From Cellulomonas humilata (GTDB taxonomy: Bacteria > Actinomycetota > Actinomycetes > Actinomycetales > Cellulomonadaceae): a stretch of 64,000 nt of DNA. The translations under genes were made by a program, and so were the position numbers. Below the pieces are notes generated by a model. It ran no database searches and had not been told where the DNA came from. It worked only from the letters and a program-made list of their open reading frames with translations. The DNA lies in the NCBI RefSeq assembly GCF_013359775.1, contig NZ_JABMCI010000070.1:124001-188000 (forward strand), in the 5' to 3' direction. This document shows, in pieces, positions 1 to 8,615 of this stretch (its first letter is position 1; each line of letters begins with the position of its first letter).

Positions 1-162
1 GAGACCGCGACGGTCGTGCAGAACACCGCTCTTCTCGACGCGCTGCGCGGCGCCTCACAAGCCAGTAGGGAGCTCCAAGCCGAGACGGAGCTGAGCGAGT
101 TGCGTCTCGAGATCGAGAGGCTCCAGGCACAGTGGCTCGCTGCGAACCCCGGCAAGGCCTGA
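1..162 (+). CDS. C-terminal end of an unknown protein (partial)
   Basis: The reading frame enters from the left edge and ends at a TGA at 160-162, leaving 53 codons. The peptide is Ala/Glu/Leu-rich with heptad-like spacing (ELSELRLEIERLQAQWL), so it probably ends in a short coiled coil. The segment around LLDALRGASQAS faintly recalls the end of Phd/YefM-type antitoxins, but this is too short to claim. The start and the true family lie outside the window. Confidence 0.5.
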   Translation, partial: ETATVVQNTALLDALRGASQASRELQAETELSELRLEIERLQAQWLAANPGKA

Positions 163-669
163 CGAGGTCACGACCGCACGTACTTGGCCGGTGGCCCGCG
201 ACTGACCCTCGGCAGCCGACCGGCTGGGTCGGGCGTAGTCGACGCTCAGGCGAGTGGTGCGGCTCAAATCGGCGCCGACGGCGACTTCGCTGGGCAGGCG
301 GCAGCGCTCGTTCGTCGTTGCTCGCGCTCGCGGTGCAAATGTCGGCCGTGAGCTCGGGTCGAACCGAAACGCCAGCAGAGCTGGGCGGGACGTCTCACCC
401 CCCGTCACCTAGGCGGCCGGGCAACCTACTTTGGACGGTCGACGCGACACTCCGATGCGTGTGCAATCTGTCGAGCGTGCGGCTGTGCAAAACACGGCCG
501 TCTCGACACCGCTGTCGAGATGCAAACGCTGACGCGGCATGCGGCACCTCATCCGGCAGGGCTGAGTTCGTCGCTCAGGTGTGCGCCCTACCGTCCGAGG
601 CCGCTAGGCCCCGTGCCAGGGTTCAGCGGCGAAGCTCAGGCGCTGCGTCCGCACCCGAGCAAGCGACCG
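163..669. other. Intergenic stretch without a supported gene
   Basis: No frame on either strand here has convincing codon structure. The one clear element is a perfect hairpin at 501-520 (arms TCTCGACA and TGTCGAGA), which matches the core of the repeat family found between genes from about 8.5 to 14.1 kb. Its flanks only partly match that repeat. Confidence 0.5.
501..520. repeat. Perfect hairpin related to the dispersed intergenic repeat
   Basis: Arms TCTCGACA and TGTCGAGA are 8 nt each with a 4-nt CCGC loop. The same palindrome with a 7-nt loop occurs inside the repeat copy at 10528-10550, and its left arm is seen in three other copies. Followed by GCAAACG, it reads on the minus strand like the TTGCATCTCGACA core of the other copies. 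Confidence 0.45.
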
Positions 670-1656
670 TCACCAGTTCAGGCCCCACCGCCGAGAGTCG
701 TAGGGCGAGTGAGCGCCGAACCCCGCGATGAACGTCGAGCCCGAGTACCCACCGCTCGCGTACCCGCCTGGGTTCTGCAGCCCCGAAGCGTTCATGCCCA
801 CGGCCGCGTTGCGCGGCAAACCGGGCCGAGCGGGTGCGCGACGAGCGTGCGCGTACGCAGCGGCCTCCCGGCGGTACTGCTCAGCTTCGGCCCTGGCGCG
901 AGCGACCTCTTCAGCTCGACGGGCGGCGGCGACGCGCGCGACCTCCAGCGGCCACCACTGCTGGAAGTCAGGGAAGGCGGAGGCGGCGATCTGAAGAAGA
1001 GCGGGGTGCCGGGACGCGAAGTCGAAGTCGAGCGGAGCACCCCGCGCCCACGTCTGGAACCACCACCATGGGGCGTTAATGATGTCCTGAGCGAACCCGT
1101 CCTTGGTGAGGGGCTCCCAGTACGTGGTGAGCCACTCGACGACCGGTTCGAGCATGGCCTCCGGTGGTGCGACTGGCTGAGCTACACGGTCGAGCAGCGC
1201 GGCCTTGGTCATCACAGCTGCCTCGCCGATCGCGACGGCGGCCTGCTTCGTCAGGCGGTGCGGCCCTTCGTGGGACAGCTCCTTCAGGTGAGGCTGCCGC
1301 ACCTGGTACGCCCAGCGGTAGAACGCAGGCCCGACCCACTTCCCCCGGAACTGGCGCACGTTGACTTTCAGATGCGTCGAGAACTTGCCTGGGTCGATCT
1401 CACCAAGCCCCGACGCGACGTGGAGCCATGTGCGGACCGCGTCAACGGTGATGTCCTGGTCGACGTGACGTTGCCGGCGTTCGGGCCGCGTCCAGACGGG
1501 TACCAGCCACGCGGTCGCGAAATCGTCGAACTGGAACCTCGTGCACGGGCCGACCGCGTGGCTGACGTAGCTCGCGCAGTCCATCACCATCCCGAGCGTC
1601 AGAGTCGGCTCGGATGGCTCCACAGGTCTGGCGAGCACCCGGTTACGGTCGAGCAT
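670..1656 (-). CDS. Hypothetical protein with C-terminal coiled coil
   Basis: This encodes 328 residues if translation starts at ATG 1656, which has a GGGGG run 7 nt upstream. A GTG at 1695 would add 13 residues but lacks a ribosome site. The N-terminal 230 residues are rich in Trp and aromatic residues (for example INAPWWWFQTW). They are followed by an Ala/Arg/Glu coiled coil (ARRAEEVARARAEAEQYRRE) and a Gly/Ser/Tyr-rich tail. I recognise no family. It may be a phage- or island-type protein, given the neighbours (dGTPase, macro fragment). No membrane segment or signal peptide is visible. Confidence 0.6.
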   Translation of the reverse strand: MLDRNRVLARPVEPSEPTLTLGMVMDCASYVSHAVGPCTRFQFDDFATAWLVPVWTRPERRQRHVDQDITVDAVRTWLHVASGLGEIDPGKFSTHLKVNVRQFRGKWVGPAFYRWAYQVRQPHLKELSHEGPHRLTKQAAVAIGEAAVMTKAALLDRVAQPVAPPEAMLEPVVEWLTTYWEPLTKDGFAQDIINAPWWWFQTWARGAPLDFDFASRHPALLQIAASAFPDFQQWWPLEVARVAAARRAEEVARARAEAEQYRREAAAYAHARRAPARPGLPRNAAVGMNASGLQNPGGYASGGYSGSTFIAGFGAHSPYDSRRWGLNW

Positions 1657-1743
1657 GGTCTGGCCCCCTGACGACGGGCGTACCGCGGTCGCCACCCATG
1701 ATGCTCGTAGGCAACGCCGCCGGTCGAGGGTCCGACCACCCGG

Positions 1744-1965
1744 TCAGAACCACGTGGCCTTCATGGACCGCCGCTGATCCAGGATGCGTTCGGTGAGGGT
1801 GTCCGCGTACTTCTGCATCTCTCGCGTCCCGGCGAACCCCGTGACGGGCAGGTGCTTCTTCGAGTCGTCGACGCCACCACCCCCGATGAGCGGGCCGTTC
1901 GCCGCGGTGACGATGACGTCCACCTTGACGCCGGTGATGTCCGCCTGCACGACCTCAATCTGCAT
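1744..1965 (-). pseudogene. Truncated macro-domain protein
   Basis: The first 32 residues match the N-terminus of ADP-ribose-binding macro domains: MQIEVVQADITG, then VDVIVTAAN and the GGGGVD loop that binds the distal ribose/phosphate. Instead of the usual AIHxAAG continuation, the frame passes straight into an unrelated 40-residue tail (VTGFAGTREMQKYADTL) and stops at 73 residues, against about 150-170 for a complete domain. The C-terminal two thirds of the fold are therefore missing. I chose the start at MQIEV because it is where macro domains begin; an ATG 9 nt upstream is also possible. It is either an internal deletion that joined two genes or a remnant. Confidence 0.5.
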
Positions 1966-2315
1966 GCATGACACTGTGCCCGCTCGAACAGGAGGTTCCG
2001 TGCCACGCGCCGAGCCTGGCGGGCTTGAGCCCGATCTGTTGCGCTACGTGTTCCCGTGACGGCCGCACTCAGCGGTCGCGGCGCTTGCCGATGCGTCGAT
2101 CTCGCGAGTTCCCCCCTTCCTAGGGTCTTGTCGGTGCCTCGCGAGACAGTGGAGCCCACATAGACGAGAGGGTGATGATCGTGTCGAAAAGGTCGACTCC
2201 GCCGGCTGAACCCATAGACTCACCACGCAGTTCCGCTCGGAGTGCCACTCCGCACGGTGGAGATTCGAACGAGCGCTCTGCACGATCGCGCCCCTCCCTC
2301 ACCCAGGAGTCGCAG
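1966..2315. other. Intergenic stretch; one possible 19-codon ORF
   Basis: No gene of normal size is visible. A perfect AGGAGG at 1990-1995 precedes a GTG at 2000 that opens a 19-codon frame ending at 2059; it could be a short peptide or the start of a lost gene. The frame upstream of the ATG at 2316 is open back to 2172, but that stretch is Ser/Arg-rich and looks non-coding. Confidence 0.3.
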
Positions 2316-2540
2316 ATGTCCATCGACCAGTTGCCAGCATCCGAGGCCCTCGGGCGTCTTGAGGAAGCGCGAGAGCAACTGCTCGTGACGTTCAACTCCC
2401 TCGGTGGTCGGGCCTCGTTCGAGAGCCTCGTCACCCGCATGCGCTCTGACGGTGGGTTCGCGGAGTACGACACGCGTCTTGCCATGGCGAGCCTCGGAGC
2501 GGTGATCACCGACGAAGGCGTTTTCGCTCTCGCCCGCTGA
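2316..2540 (+). CDS. Small winged-helix-like protein upstream of dGTPase
   Basis: A 74-residue protein starting at ATG 2316 with AGGAG 7 nt upstream. The N-terminal 20 residues form a predicted helix. The rest (SLGGRASFESLVTRMRS, then DTRLAMASLGAVITDEGVF) has the helix-turn-helix plus beta-hairpin pattern of very small winged-helix proteins that often sit beside another gene in accessory modules. Its stop is one nucleotide before the GTG start of the dGTPase-like gene, so the two should be translated together. Family assignment rests on pattern only. Confidence 0.6.
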   Translation: MSIDQLPASEALGRLEEAREQLLVTFNSLGGRASFESLVTRMRSDGGFAEYDTRLAMASLGAVITDEGVFALAR

Positions 2541-2541
2541 C

Positions 2542-4053
2542 GTGGACAACGACGGCTCGGGCGTTCCTTTGGAACGCAGGATCGTCGGCGTGTCCGCGAC
2601 GGTCGCATCGCGGACAGGTCGGTTCAGTGGGTTGACTCCGGGCAAGGGCGAGGTGCGCGACGAGGCGTTGCGTGACTACGACCGGATCTTGTACTCGTCG
2701 GAGTGGCGCCGCCTAGGTGGTGTCACTCAGGTGATGTCGCCGTTCGACGACGCCCAGTTGATGCACAACCGCCTCACCCACTCGGAGAAGGTGGCGCAGG
2801 TCGCCCGAGGCATCGCGAGCACCTTGCTCGCCAAGACTGCGAACCATGCCGTCATGCACGCGCTCGGCGGATTCGACGTTCGCGTCTGCGAGGCGGCGGG
2901 CATGGCGCACGACCTTGGCCACCCCCCGTTCGGCCACATCGGCGAGCGGGTGCTCGATAGGCTCGCCAGGGACGAACTGGGGATCGTTGATGGCTTCGAA
3001 GGGAACGCGCAGACGTTTCGGATCGTCGCAGTCGGCCGAACGCGCAGTGTCAACTACGAGGGTTTTGATCTGACCGCAGCGACTCTGGCAGCTATCGCAA
3101 AGTATCCATGGACGCGAGCCGAAGAGGTCAGGCAGCACGACGAGAAAGTCCAGAGCGACGCGAACTACCGCCGCGAGTGGCTGAAGTTCAGCGCCTACAC
3201 CTCAGAAGAGCCTCTGCTGGCGTGGGCGCGCCAGTTCGCCGAAGGGAAGATCGGCGGCAAGACCCAGACTTTGGAAGCGTCGGTGATGGACTCCGCCGAC
3301 GACATCACCTACGCCGTGCATGATCTGGAGGACTTCTACCTCGCCGGAATCCTAGACGTCGCTAGCGTGCATGAGGAGCTGGAGGCATTCAAGGACGGTC
3401 CCGACGAGGACAACGCGTTCACGGTGCTCCGCAACCGGCTCGCACTCGACTACCAGGACTGGTTCGACCCGGACCTCTTCCAGAACGCTGCGTTGATCGT
3501 GCTCGCCAAGTTGCGCTCGGGGTATTGGCGTCAACGCGGCGGTCGGCGCTTCCAAGAGGCGATGGCTCGCACTGAAGGCACGCAGCTCATCGGCCGGTAC
3601 ATCGCCGGAATGCAACTCGCCGAAGGCGTCCTGTGGCCGAACGGTCCACACGTCGGGCTGAGCCGCTCGCACTGGCACGAGGTGCAGATCCTCAAGCACA
3701 TCACGAAGTACTTCGTGATCGAGCGACCTGACGTCGCCCTACTCCAGCACGGGCAGGAAGCGGTCCTTGAAAATCTCGTCCGGCTCCTGAAGACGTGGGC
3801 GGAGAAGGACGCCGGACGGTTGCCTGCGCGGCTGCGGGACAACCTGGAGATCGCCAAGAAGCAGGGATCGAGCTACATCGCCTCGTACTACGAGCGTGGT
3901 GGGAGCGAACAGTTCCGCGACGCGCCGCGCGGCAACCCACAGCGCGCAATCCTTGACTACTTATGCGCGCTAAGCGACGCGCAATGCCTCGCGCTGTACT
4001 ACCGCCTGAGCGGCCAGCAGGTCCATCGCGGGGGACTCTCGCACGGCTTCTAG
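2542..4053 (+). CDS. dgt: dGTP triphosphohydrolase-like HD-domain protein
   Basis: A 503-residue member of the deoxynucleoside triphosphate triphosphohydrolase family, which cleaves dNTPs to nucleoside and tripolyphosphate. Diagnostic motifs are present: RDYDRILYSSEWRRLGGVTQV, the metal ligand His of NRLTHSEKV (residue 80), the HD pair in MAHDLGHPPFGH (His123-Asp124), GFEGNAQTFR, and the distal Asp in DSADDITYAVHD. It starts at a GTG one nucleotide after the small upstream gene. Housekeeping dGTPases lie in chromosomal contexts, whereas here the flanks are accessory genes. Family members of this type are known to act as phage defence by draining dNTP pools; that role is inference here. Confidence 0.85.
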   Translation: MDNDGSGVPLERRIVGVSATVASRTGRFSGLTPGKGEVRDEALRDYDRILYSSEWRRLGGVTQVMSPFDDAQLMHNRLTHSEKVAQVARGIASTLLAKTANHAVMHALGGFDVRVCEAAGMAHDLGHPPFGHIGERVLDRLARDELGIVDGFEGNAQTFRIVAVGRTRSVNYEGFDLTAATLAAIAKYPWTRAEEVRQHDEKVQSDANYRREWLKFSAYTSEEPLLAWARQFAEGKIGGKTQTLEASVMDSADDITYAVHDLEDFYLAGILDVASVHEELEAFKDGPDEDNAFTVLRNRLALDYQDWFDPDLFQNAALIVLAKLRSGYWRQRGGRRFQEAMARTEGTQLIGRYIAGMQLAEGVLWPNGPHVGLSRSHWHEVQILKHITKYFVIERPDVALLQHGQEAVLENLVRLLKTWAEKDAGRLPARLRDNLEIAKKQGSSYIASYYERGGSEQFRDAPRGNPQRAILDYLCALSDAQCLALYYRLSGQQVHRGGLSHGF

Positions 4054-4752
4054 ACCAGGCTGGCGGACGACGCTTGATACGGCCGGCCGGCAATCCCGGG
4101 GAGCCGTACAGGTACGGCGTCAACGAAGTCGACGATCCCTGCCGCATCGCGCTGTCGGCGCCCAGCCCGTGGTCTACACGCCCGAAGGGCTGGCCGTGAC
4201 GGCGGAGTGGATAGTCTGCCTCTCCGCACACGACGTTGCTGCGCCGGACGAGGATGGCTCTCCGGACTCCGAGGTAGTCCACGACATGACCCCGCAGGAG
4301 CCTGCGTACCTGTCGGCGTACCGCGCGAGGTCGACGCTGCCGTGGCCACCTCGAGGGCGTACCTGCCTGCAACCGGTATCGACATGCCGTGACCCGGGCT
4401 AGCCCGGCCGTCATTGACCGCGTCGGTCATCTCGACATCCGACCTAGTTTGACTGCTAGCTCGGTCCTCGAGCCCGTTGGTCTAAGTACGAGGCTCGAGC
4501 GCAGCCAATCTGCGGTGCATCTCGACAGCAAGATAGTTTGAAAATACGGCCGGGATACTTTAGTACGGCCAGTCCGACAGCTGCGGCTCGCCGCTCATCC
4601 GCGCCAGGATCGTGCCGAGGCGCAGTCGTGGCCCTGCCCGGGATCAGTGACCACCCACATCTCGACGTCGTCGCCGTCGTCCTCGTGTTGCTCGTCCTCC
4701 CACGGCTCCTGTCGTGGCTGGCTTGTCGGTGCTCGGACCTAGCATGCGGAGC
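4054..4752. other. Gene-poor spacer containing an intergenic repeat copy
   Basis: About 700 bp without a confident gene. A GTG-initiated frame at 4169-4402 on the plus strand has plausible codons over its first 50 residues (PEGLAVTAEWIVCLSAHDV) but no ribosome site and a low-complexity end, so it may be a decayed small gene. The right part holds a copy of the dispersed repeat at 4479-4570. Confidence 0.4.
4479..4570 (+). repeat. Dispersed intergenic repeat, copy 1
   Basis: The copy has, in order, the left module TCTAAGTACGAGGCTCGAGC, then CAATCTG, TGCATCTCGACAG, ATAGTTTGAAAAT, and a right end GGGATACTTTAGTACGGCC. The same ordered blocks occur at 9829-9922 and 10487-10590. Left and right ends both carry an AGTACG motif, so the core is flanked by short direct repeats. 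It lies 180 bp before the DinB gene. Confidence 0.6.
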
Positions 4753-5472
4753 ATGACGCGGTATATCGACGAGGACCTGCACGGTGCGGAGTTCCGCGAG
4801 TGCGATCTGACCGGGGCACGCCTGATCGGCGTCGTCATGCAGGATGCCGTGATCGACGGGCTCATCACCAACCTCGTGGTGAACGGTGTCGAGGTCACTG
4901 AGTACGTCGAGGCAGAGCTCGACCGGCGTCATCCGGTGCGGGTGCTGATCCGCTCCGAGGACCCTGCCGATCTGCGCGAGGCATCGCGTCAGCTCAACGC
5001 CGGCTGGGCCGCCACGATCGAACGAATCCGCCGTACGCCCGGCATCGAGCGCCGCAGCGTGAACGACGAGTGGTCGGCGGTGCAGACGATGCGCCACCTG
5101 GTCTTCGTCCACGACGCGTGGTTCCGTCGCTGCTGCCTGGGCTCGACAGAGCTGTTCACGCCGATGGGCATCGGGACGACCGTCGAGCCCTACCGTGGAG
5201 CGCACGGGCTTGACCTCTCGCTCGATCCGGCCCTCGACGAGATCGTGAGCGTGCGTGACGCACAGGCAGCCGAGCTCGAGGCCTGGCTCGACGAGGTCAC
5301 CGCTGTGCAGCTCGCAGCGCGAGCGCCGGTGCCCGACGACGATGTCTGGCCGCCGTACGCCCGGGGCCGCTTGGTGCGGCAGTGCCTCGGCACGGTGCTC
5401 AACGAGACCTTCGAGCACCACCGCTTCTGCGTCCGCGACCTCGACCTGATCGAGGCACAGGACGCTCGGTAG
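4753..5472 (+). CDS. Pentapeptide-like / DinB-type protein
   Basis: A 239-residue protein. Residues 1-50 carry a short pentapeptide-repeat-like run (DLHGAEFRECDLTGARLIGV). From about residue 75 a four-helix DinB/YfiT-type bundle follows (VNDEWSAVQTMRHLVFVHDAWF, with later LNETFEHHRFCVRDLD). DinB-fold proteins typically bind a metal through three His and act as thiol-dependent transferases or hydrolases; here candidate ligands are the His residues of RHLVFVHDAWF and EHHRF. The ATG at 4753 was chosen because GGAG lies just upstream. A second copy of this architecture is at 50346-51122. Confidence 0.7.
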   Translation: MTRYIDEDLHGAEFRECDLTGARLIGVVMQDAVIDGLITNLVVNGVEVTEYVEAELDRRHPVRVLIRSEDPADLREASRQLNAGWAATIERIRRTPGIERRSVNDEWSAVQTMRHLVFVHDAWFRRCCLGSTELFTPMGIGTTVEPYRGAHGLDLSLDPALDEIVSVRDAQAAELEAWLDEVTAVQLAARAPVPDDDVWPPYARGRLVRQCLGTVLNETFEHHRFCVRDLDLIEAQDAR

Positions 5473-5573
5473 TGGCAAGGCCTGGCTCGCCGCCGCCGCC
5501 GCTGCCGCGTGCGGCGATCGGTGTCGGAGTGTCCGGCTAGGGTCCGGTTGGAGGACCCAACAGGAGGAACCCG

Positions 5574-6008
5574 AAGTCGTCGGACGCATACCCGTTTCCG
5601 GTCGCTGTCTCTCAGCTCGGTGAGTGGGACTCCCGCGAGGCGCAGAACACCCGGGCTGTCCGGTGGCTCCTTGATCAGCCGGGTGGCCCCGTAGCAGTGG
5701 TGACGCCCCGCCGGACTTTCCAGGGCCAGAGCCTCAAGCGTCTCGTCGATCTCCCGGGGACGGCCCATCTGACGTGGCGCGGCCTCTTCGCCTCGTCGCT
5801 CGCTGGCCATCGCGTCCTGTATGCGTGGCCCGACCGAGAGCATCTGAACGAGCTGTGGGGTGTTGAAGCCGACGCGCTCGTGGTCGTCGAGTGGGGTGCG
5901 GCTGAGACGGCGTCGTGGATCGAAGACGCCAACCCCTCACGGCTGCTGCCGAGTGCAGCCGAAGGCCGCCCGGTCCAGCGTCGCGTCGCGCATCGACGCA
6001 TGGAATGA
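5574..6008 (+). pseudogene. Hypothetical protein whose start codon appears lost
   Basis: An open frame with good coding character runs from the stop at 5538-5540 to a TGA at 6006-6008 (YPFPVAVSQLGEW, then TAHLTWRGLFASSLAGHRV). A perfect AGGAGG at 5562-5567 sits 6 nt before an AAG codon at 5574, exactly where an ATG is expected. The first usable start is GTG 5697, about 40 residues inside the coding-looking region. The simplest reading is an ATG-to-AAG change (mutation or base error), giving a 144-residue protein. I do not recognise the family. Confidence 0.45.
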
Positions 6009-6129
6009 GCGCAGAAGCTCGATGAGCGTAGGGCAGTTCCCAGGCCGCCACGTGCAGCCTGTGTTTGTCGTCGGGCAGAGGACGCACAGGACGCGGAAAC
6101 GGTGGGGCGGACTGTAGCGACCTGCCGCG

Positions 6130-7392
6130 TCAGTCCGGCGTGACTCGGTAGACCAGCGTCATCTGCCCGTCGGCCGACGCGGGCACGACATGGACGGACC
6201 ACCCGGGCACGATCACCGTGGCGCCGAGCGGATCAAGGGCCTCCTCCTCCGCGTCGTCGACGTCGGTCAGCAGGGCCGCCGCCGCGTTCAGCCGGTCGAG
6301 CCCTTCGACGCTGATCTGGACCTCCCACCCGGTCGCCGCGTCACCGGAGACCGACAGGAGCCGACCCGGCGGCATGGGAACCACGTCGGTGGGAAAGTCG
6401 CCGGGCAGGCCGGACACGGCGACCTGCGGCGGGACGACGATCGTCCAGGGGCCGGTCAGGCCGGTGAGCGGTTCGCCGTCGCGCACGACGAGAGCGCCGT
6501 ACGTGCCGGTCGGCAGCAGCTCGCCGCCGACCCCGTCGACCGTGCAGGTGACCAGATCCAGAATGACCGTCTCGCGCAGCAGCCCGCTCGGTGTCCGGTC
6601 CCACGCGGCGTCAGCATCCGACTGACCCTCTCGCGGCAGGGTCGCCGTGGCGACCACCCGGTCGTCCTGGGTGACGAGCACGCGCACCCGTGCCAAGGCT
6701 GTCGGTGGGGCAGTCTCCTCGCCTGCCGCGAGCTTCTGCTCGACCGACGTCCGGAGGCTCTCTACCGCCCCGGCGAGATCGTCGAGCACGCTCTGCTTGA
6801 CCGCCTCACCGGCGTCGCGCTCGGCGAGCCGGTCGGAGTACGACTGCTCGACCATCGCGAGTGTGTCCTGCGTGGACGAGAGCTCGGTCGACGGCGGACC
6901 TGCACCGTCCTCCGGCAGAGAGCTCACGACGTCCAGGTACACCGTGCTCGACGCGAACGCGCCGAGCGGACGCGGCTGCGGCACCGACCTCTCCCCCGAC
7001 TGCGCTGATGGGTCCGACCACGCTGACGCGCGCATGCCGAGCGTCGGGTCAGGGGTGCCCAGCAGCGGTGAGATGTTCGATCCGCACTCACCGGGCGCCG
7101 CCGAGGGATCGGAGGGCAGGATGACGAGGGAGTCAAGGGTGGCGGTGTCACTCGGTGCCGTCGAGGGGTCGGCGGGCAGGACGATGCGGGCGTCCCGGGT
7201 GCCGGTGACGTACATCGCGCCGATGGCGACGGCACCCGCGGTGCCCACCCCCACGGCTCCCACGGCACCCACGTGCACCGCACGACGCCGACGGGCGCGC
7301 GACCGCACCCGCGGGACGTCGACCGGCGGCGGACCGCCGGGACGGTGACCGTCCACCAGGTCGTGCAGGGCGGCGCTCAGGTCGATGGTCAT
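6130..7392 (-). CDS. Membrane-anchored protein coupled to ECF sigma factor (putative anti-sigma)
   Basis: A 420-residue protein with a short N-terminal cytoplasmic part (ALHDLVDGHRPGGPPPVDV), an Arg-rich stop and one membrane helix at about residues 38-60 (GAVGAVGVGTAGAVAIGAMY). A long extracytoplasmic region follows, with a helical segment around QSYSDRLAERDAGEAVKQSV. Its ATG overlaps the sigma-factor stop by 4 nt, so expression is coupled. Position and topology match membrane proteins that regulate SigE-type sigma factors, but I see no zinc anti-sigma motif (HxxxCxxC). The anti-sigma role is therefore inferred from context only. Confidence 0.65.
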   Translation of the reverse strand: MTIDLSAALHDLVDGHRPGGPPPVDVPRVRSRARRRRAVHVGAVGAVGVGTAGAVAIGAMYVTGTRDARIVLPADPSTAPSDTATLDSLVILPSDPSAAPGECGSNISPLLGTPDPTLGMRASAWSDPSAQSGERSVPQPRPLGAFASSTVYLDVVSSLPEDGAGPPSTELSSTQDTLAMVEQSYSDRLAERDAGEAVKQSVLDDLAGAVESLRTSVEQKLAAGEETAPPTALARVRVLVTQDDRVVATATLPREGQSDADAAWDRTPSGLLRETVILDLVTCTVDGVGGELLPTGTYGALVVRDGEPLTGLTGPWTIVVPPQVAVSGLPGDFPTDVVPMPPGRLLSVSGDAATGWEVQISVEGLDRLNAAAALLTDVDDAEEEALDPLGATVIVPGWSVHVVPASADGQMTLVYRVTPD

Positions 7393-7925
7393 CGGGCCTC
7401 CTTGATGTCGACGGTGTCGGGACGCTCCGAGCTGGACATCACCGGACCCAGGACGTCCTCGAGCCGCCCGACGGCGTCGGACAGGTAGCGCTTGACGGTG
7501 CCCTCGGCGAGGCCGAGCCGCTGCGCGATCTCCGGGACGGTGAGGTCGTCGTAGAAGCGCAGGACGACGCACGCACGCAGCCGGGGCCGCAACGAGGCGA
7601 GCGCCGACTCGACGCTGATCCGGTCGGCAGCCGCCGCCTCGGGCGACTCAACCTGCGCGGGCCGTGCGATCAGGTGCCGCACGCCGGTCCAGCGCTTACG
7701 GCGCCGGTGCCCGTCGAGGAAGACGTTCAGCATCGCGCGCCGCACGTACGTCTCGGCGGCGACGACGTCCCGCAGCGGTCGGACCTGGCCGAAGCAGCGC
7801 ACCAGCGCCTCCTGCAGCAGGTCCTCCGCCTCCGCACGGCTGCCCGTCAGGAGCGCCGCGTACCGGGCGAGCGCGTGCCCGCGGACCTGCACCAGGTCGT
7901 CGAGCACCTGTTCCCACGCCGCCAT
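7389..7925 (-). CDS. ECF RNA polymerase sigma factor (SigE-family type)
   Basis: A 178-residue sigma-70-like factor with only regions 2 and 4. Region 2 is seen as ARYAALLTGSRAEAEDLLQE (core-binding helix) and region 4 as a helix-turn-helix (LTVPEIAQRLGLAEGTVKRY). It would direct RNA polymerase to a dedicated promoter set. I chose the ATG at 7925 because GGAGG lies 5 nt upstream; an ATG 24 nt further upstream also exists. The downstream membrane gene overlaps by 4 nt. Alternative sigma factors of this family usually activate their own promoter, but I could not identify one here. Confidence 0.85.
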   Translation of the reverse strand: MAAWEQVLDDLVQVRGHALARYAALLTGSRAEAEDLLQEALVRCFGQVRPLRDVVAAETYVRRAMLNVFLDGHRRRKRWTGVRHLIARPAQVESPEAAAADRISVESALASLRPRLRACVVLRFYDDLTVPEIAQRLGLAEGTVKRYLSDAVGRLEDVLGPVMSSSERPDTVDIKEAR

Positions 7926-8139
7926 CGGCCCTCCACTTCTGAGTGTCATGGTCCAGGACGACGAGGTACGGCGAATCGTTGGTCACCCGTTCGGGCGGCT
8001 CGGCAGGCCCCCAGGTCGTGACCGGAAATGTGCGGTCACACCCTGGACGCACCTCGTACACGAGCGGCCCACCGCGACGTGCCGGAGTGACGGAGAGACC
8101 GGACCTGGCTGTGCGGCCCCAGCGGGCAAAGTACGACGC

Positions 8140-8391
8140 TCACTCAGGCGGGTCCCTCGACGGCAGCTGCCCGGAGCGTGTTCCGCCGGGCCGGTCCCAC
8201 GAGGGCGTCCACGTGGCCACGGGTCTCCGGGCGCGTCGGAGCGCCACCGGGCCCTCGATCCCCGGCTGCGTCGTCAACGTGGTGGTGTCCTGGAACTTCG
8301 TCGTGTCGCCGAAGAGGACACCTCCGCCGCCCGCGGTCCTCACCGTCATCGCGACCAGCCCTGTCCGGTCGTTCAGCTTCTCCGTGAACAC
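8140..8391 (-). CDS. Hypothetical ORF, possibly 3' part of a frameshifted gene
   Basis: An 83-residue frame (EKLNDRTGLVAMTVRTAGGG, then FGDTTKFQDTTTLTT) begins at GTG 8391 with CGGAGG 5 nt upstream. Directly upstream in another frame, 8399-8540 also reads well (SMSPSWGRVSKTFKSEVISP). A single-base indel near 8400 would join the two into one protein of about 130 residues. The last 35 residues are low-complexity Arg/Pro. No family is recognised; it is either a small gene or one half of a broken one. Confidence 0.3.
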   Translation of the reverse strand: MFTEKLNDRTGLVAMTVRTAGGGGVLFGDTTKFQDTTTLTTQPGIEGPVALRRARRPVATWTPSWDRPGGTRSGQLPSRDPPE

Positions 8392-8546
8392 GACCACCTC
8401 CGGAGATGGGCGAGATCACCTCCGACTTGAACGTCTTCGAGACCCTGCCCCACGAGGGCGACATGCTCGTCGGCTCGGCTGACACCCCCTCGGTCGGGGT
8501 CTTGCTGCACGGTCGCACCTTGACCGACTCACCCGCGAAGCCACCA

Positions 8547-8572
8547 ACCGGTCAAGGTACGACGCTGAGCGC
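8547..8572 (+). repeat. Left module of the dispersed intergenic repeat (partial copy)
   Basis: The sequence CGGTCAAGGTACGACGCTGA closely matches the left module of the copies at 9829 (GTCAAAGTAGCCCGCTCAGC) and 10487 (GTCAAAGTACGGCTCTCAGC). The core and right module do not follow, so this is a truncated copy. Confidence 0.4.
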
Positions 8573-8615
8573 CGGTGCATTCCGGCGTGATGACGGGAGC
8601 GGGTGGTGCGAGCCC

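Noticed and set aside
4456..5589. Minus-strand frame opposite the DinB gene
   Set aside because: No domain signature; the plus-strand protein has a full-length paralogue at 50346.
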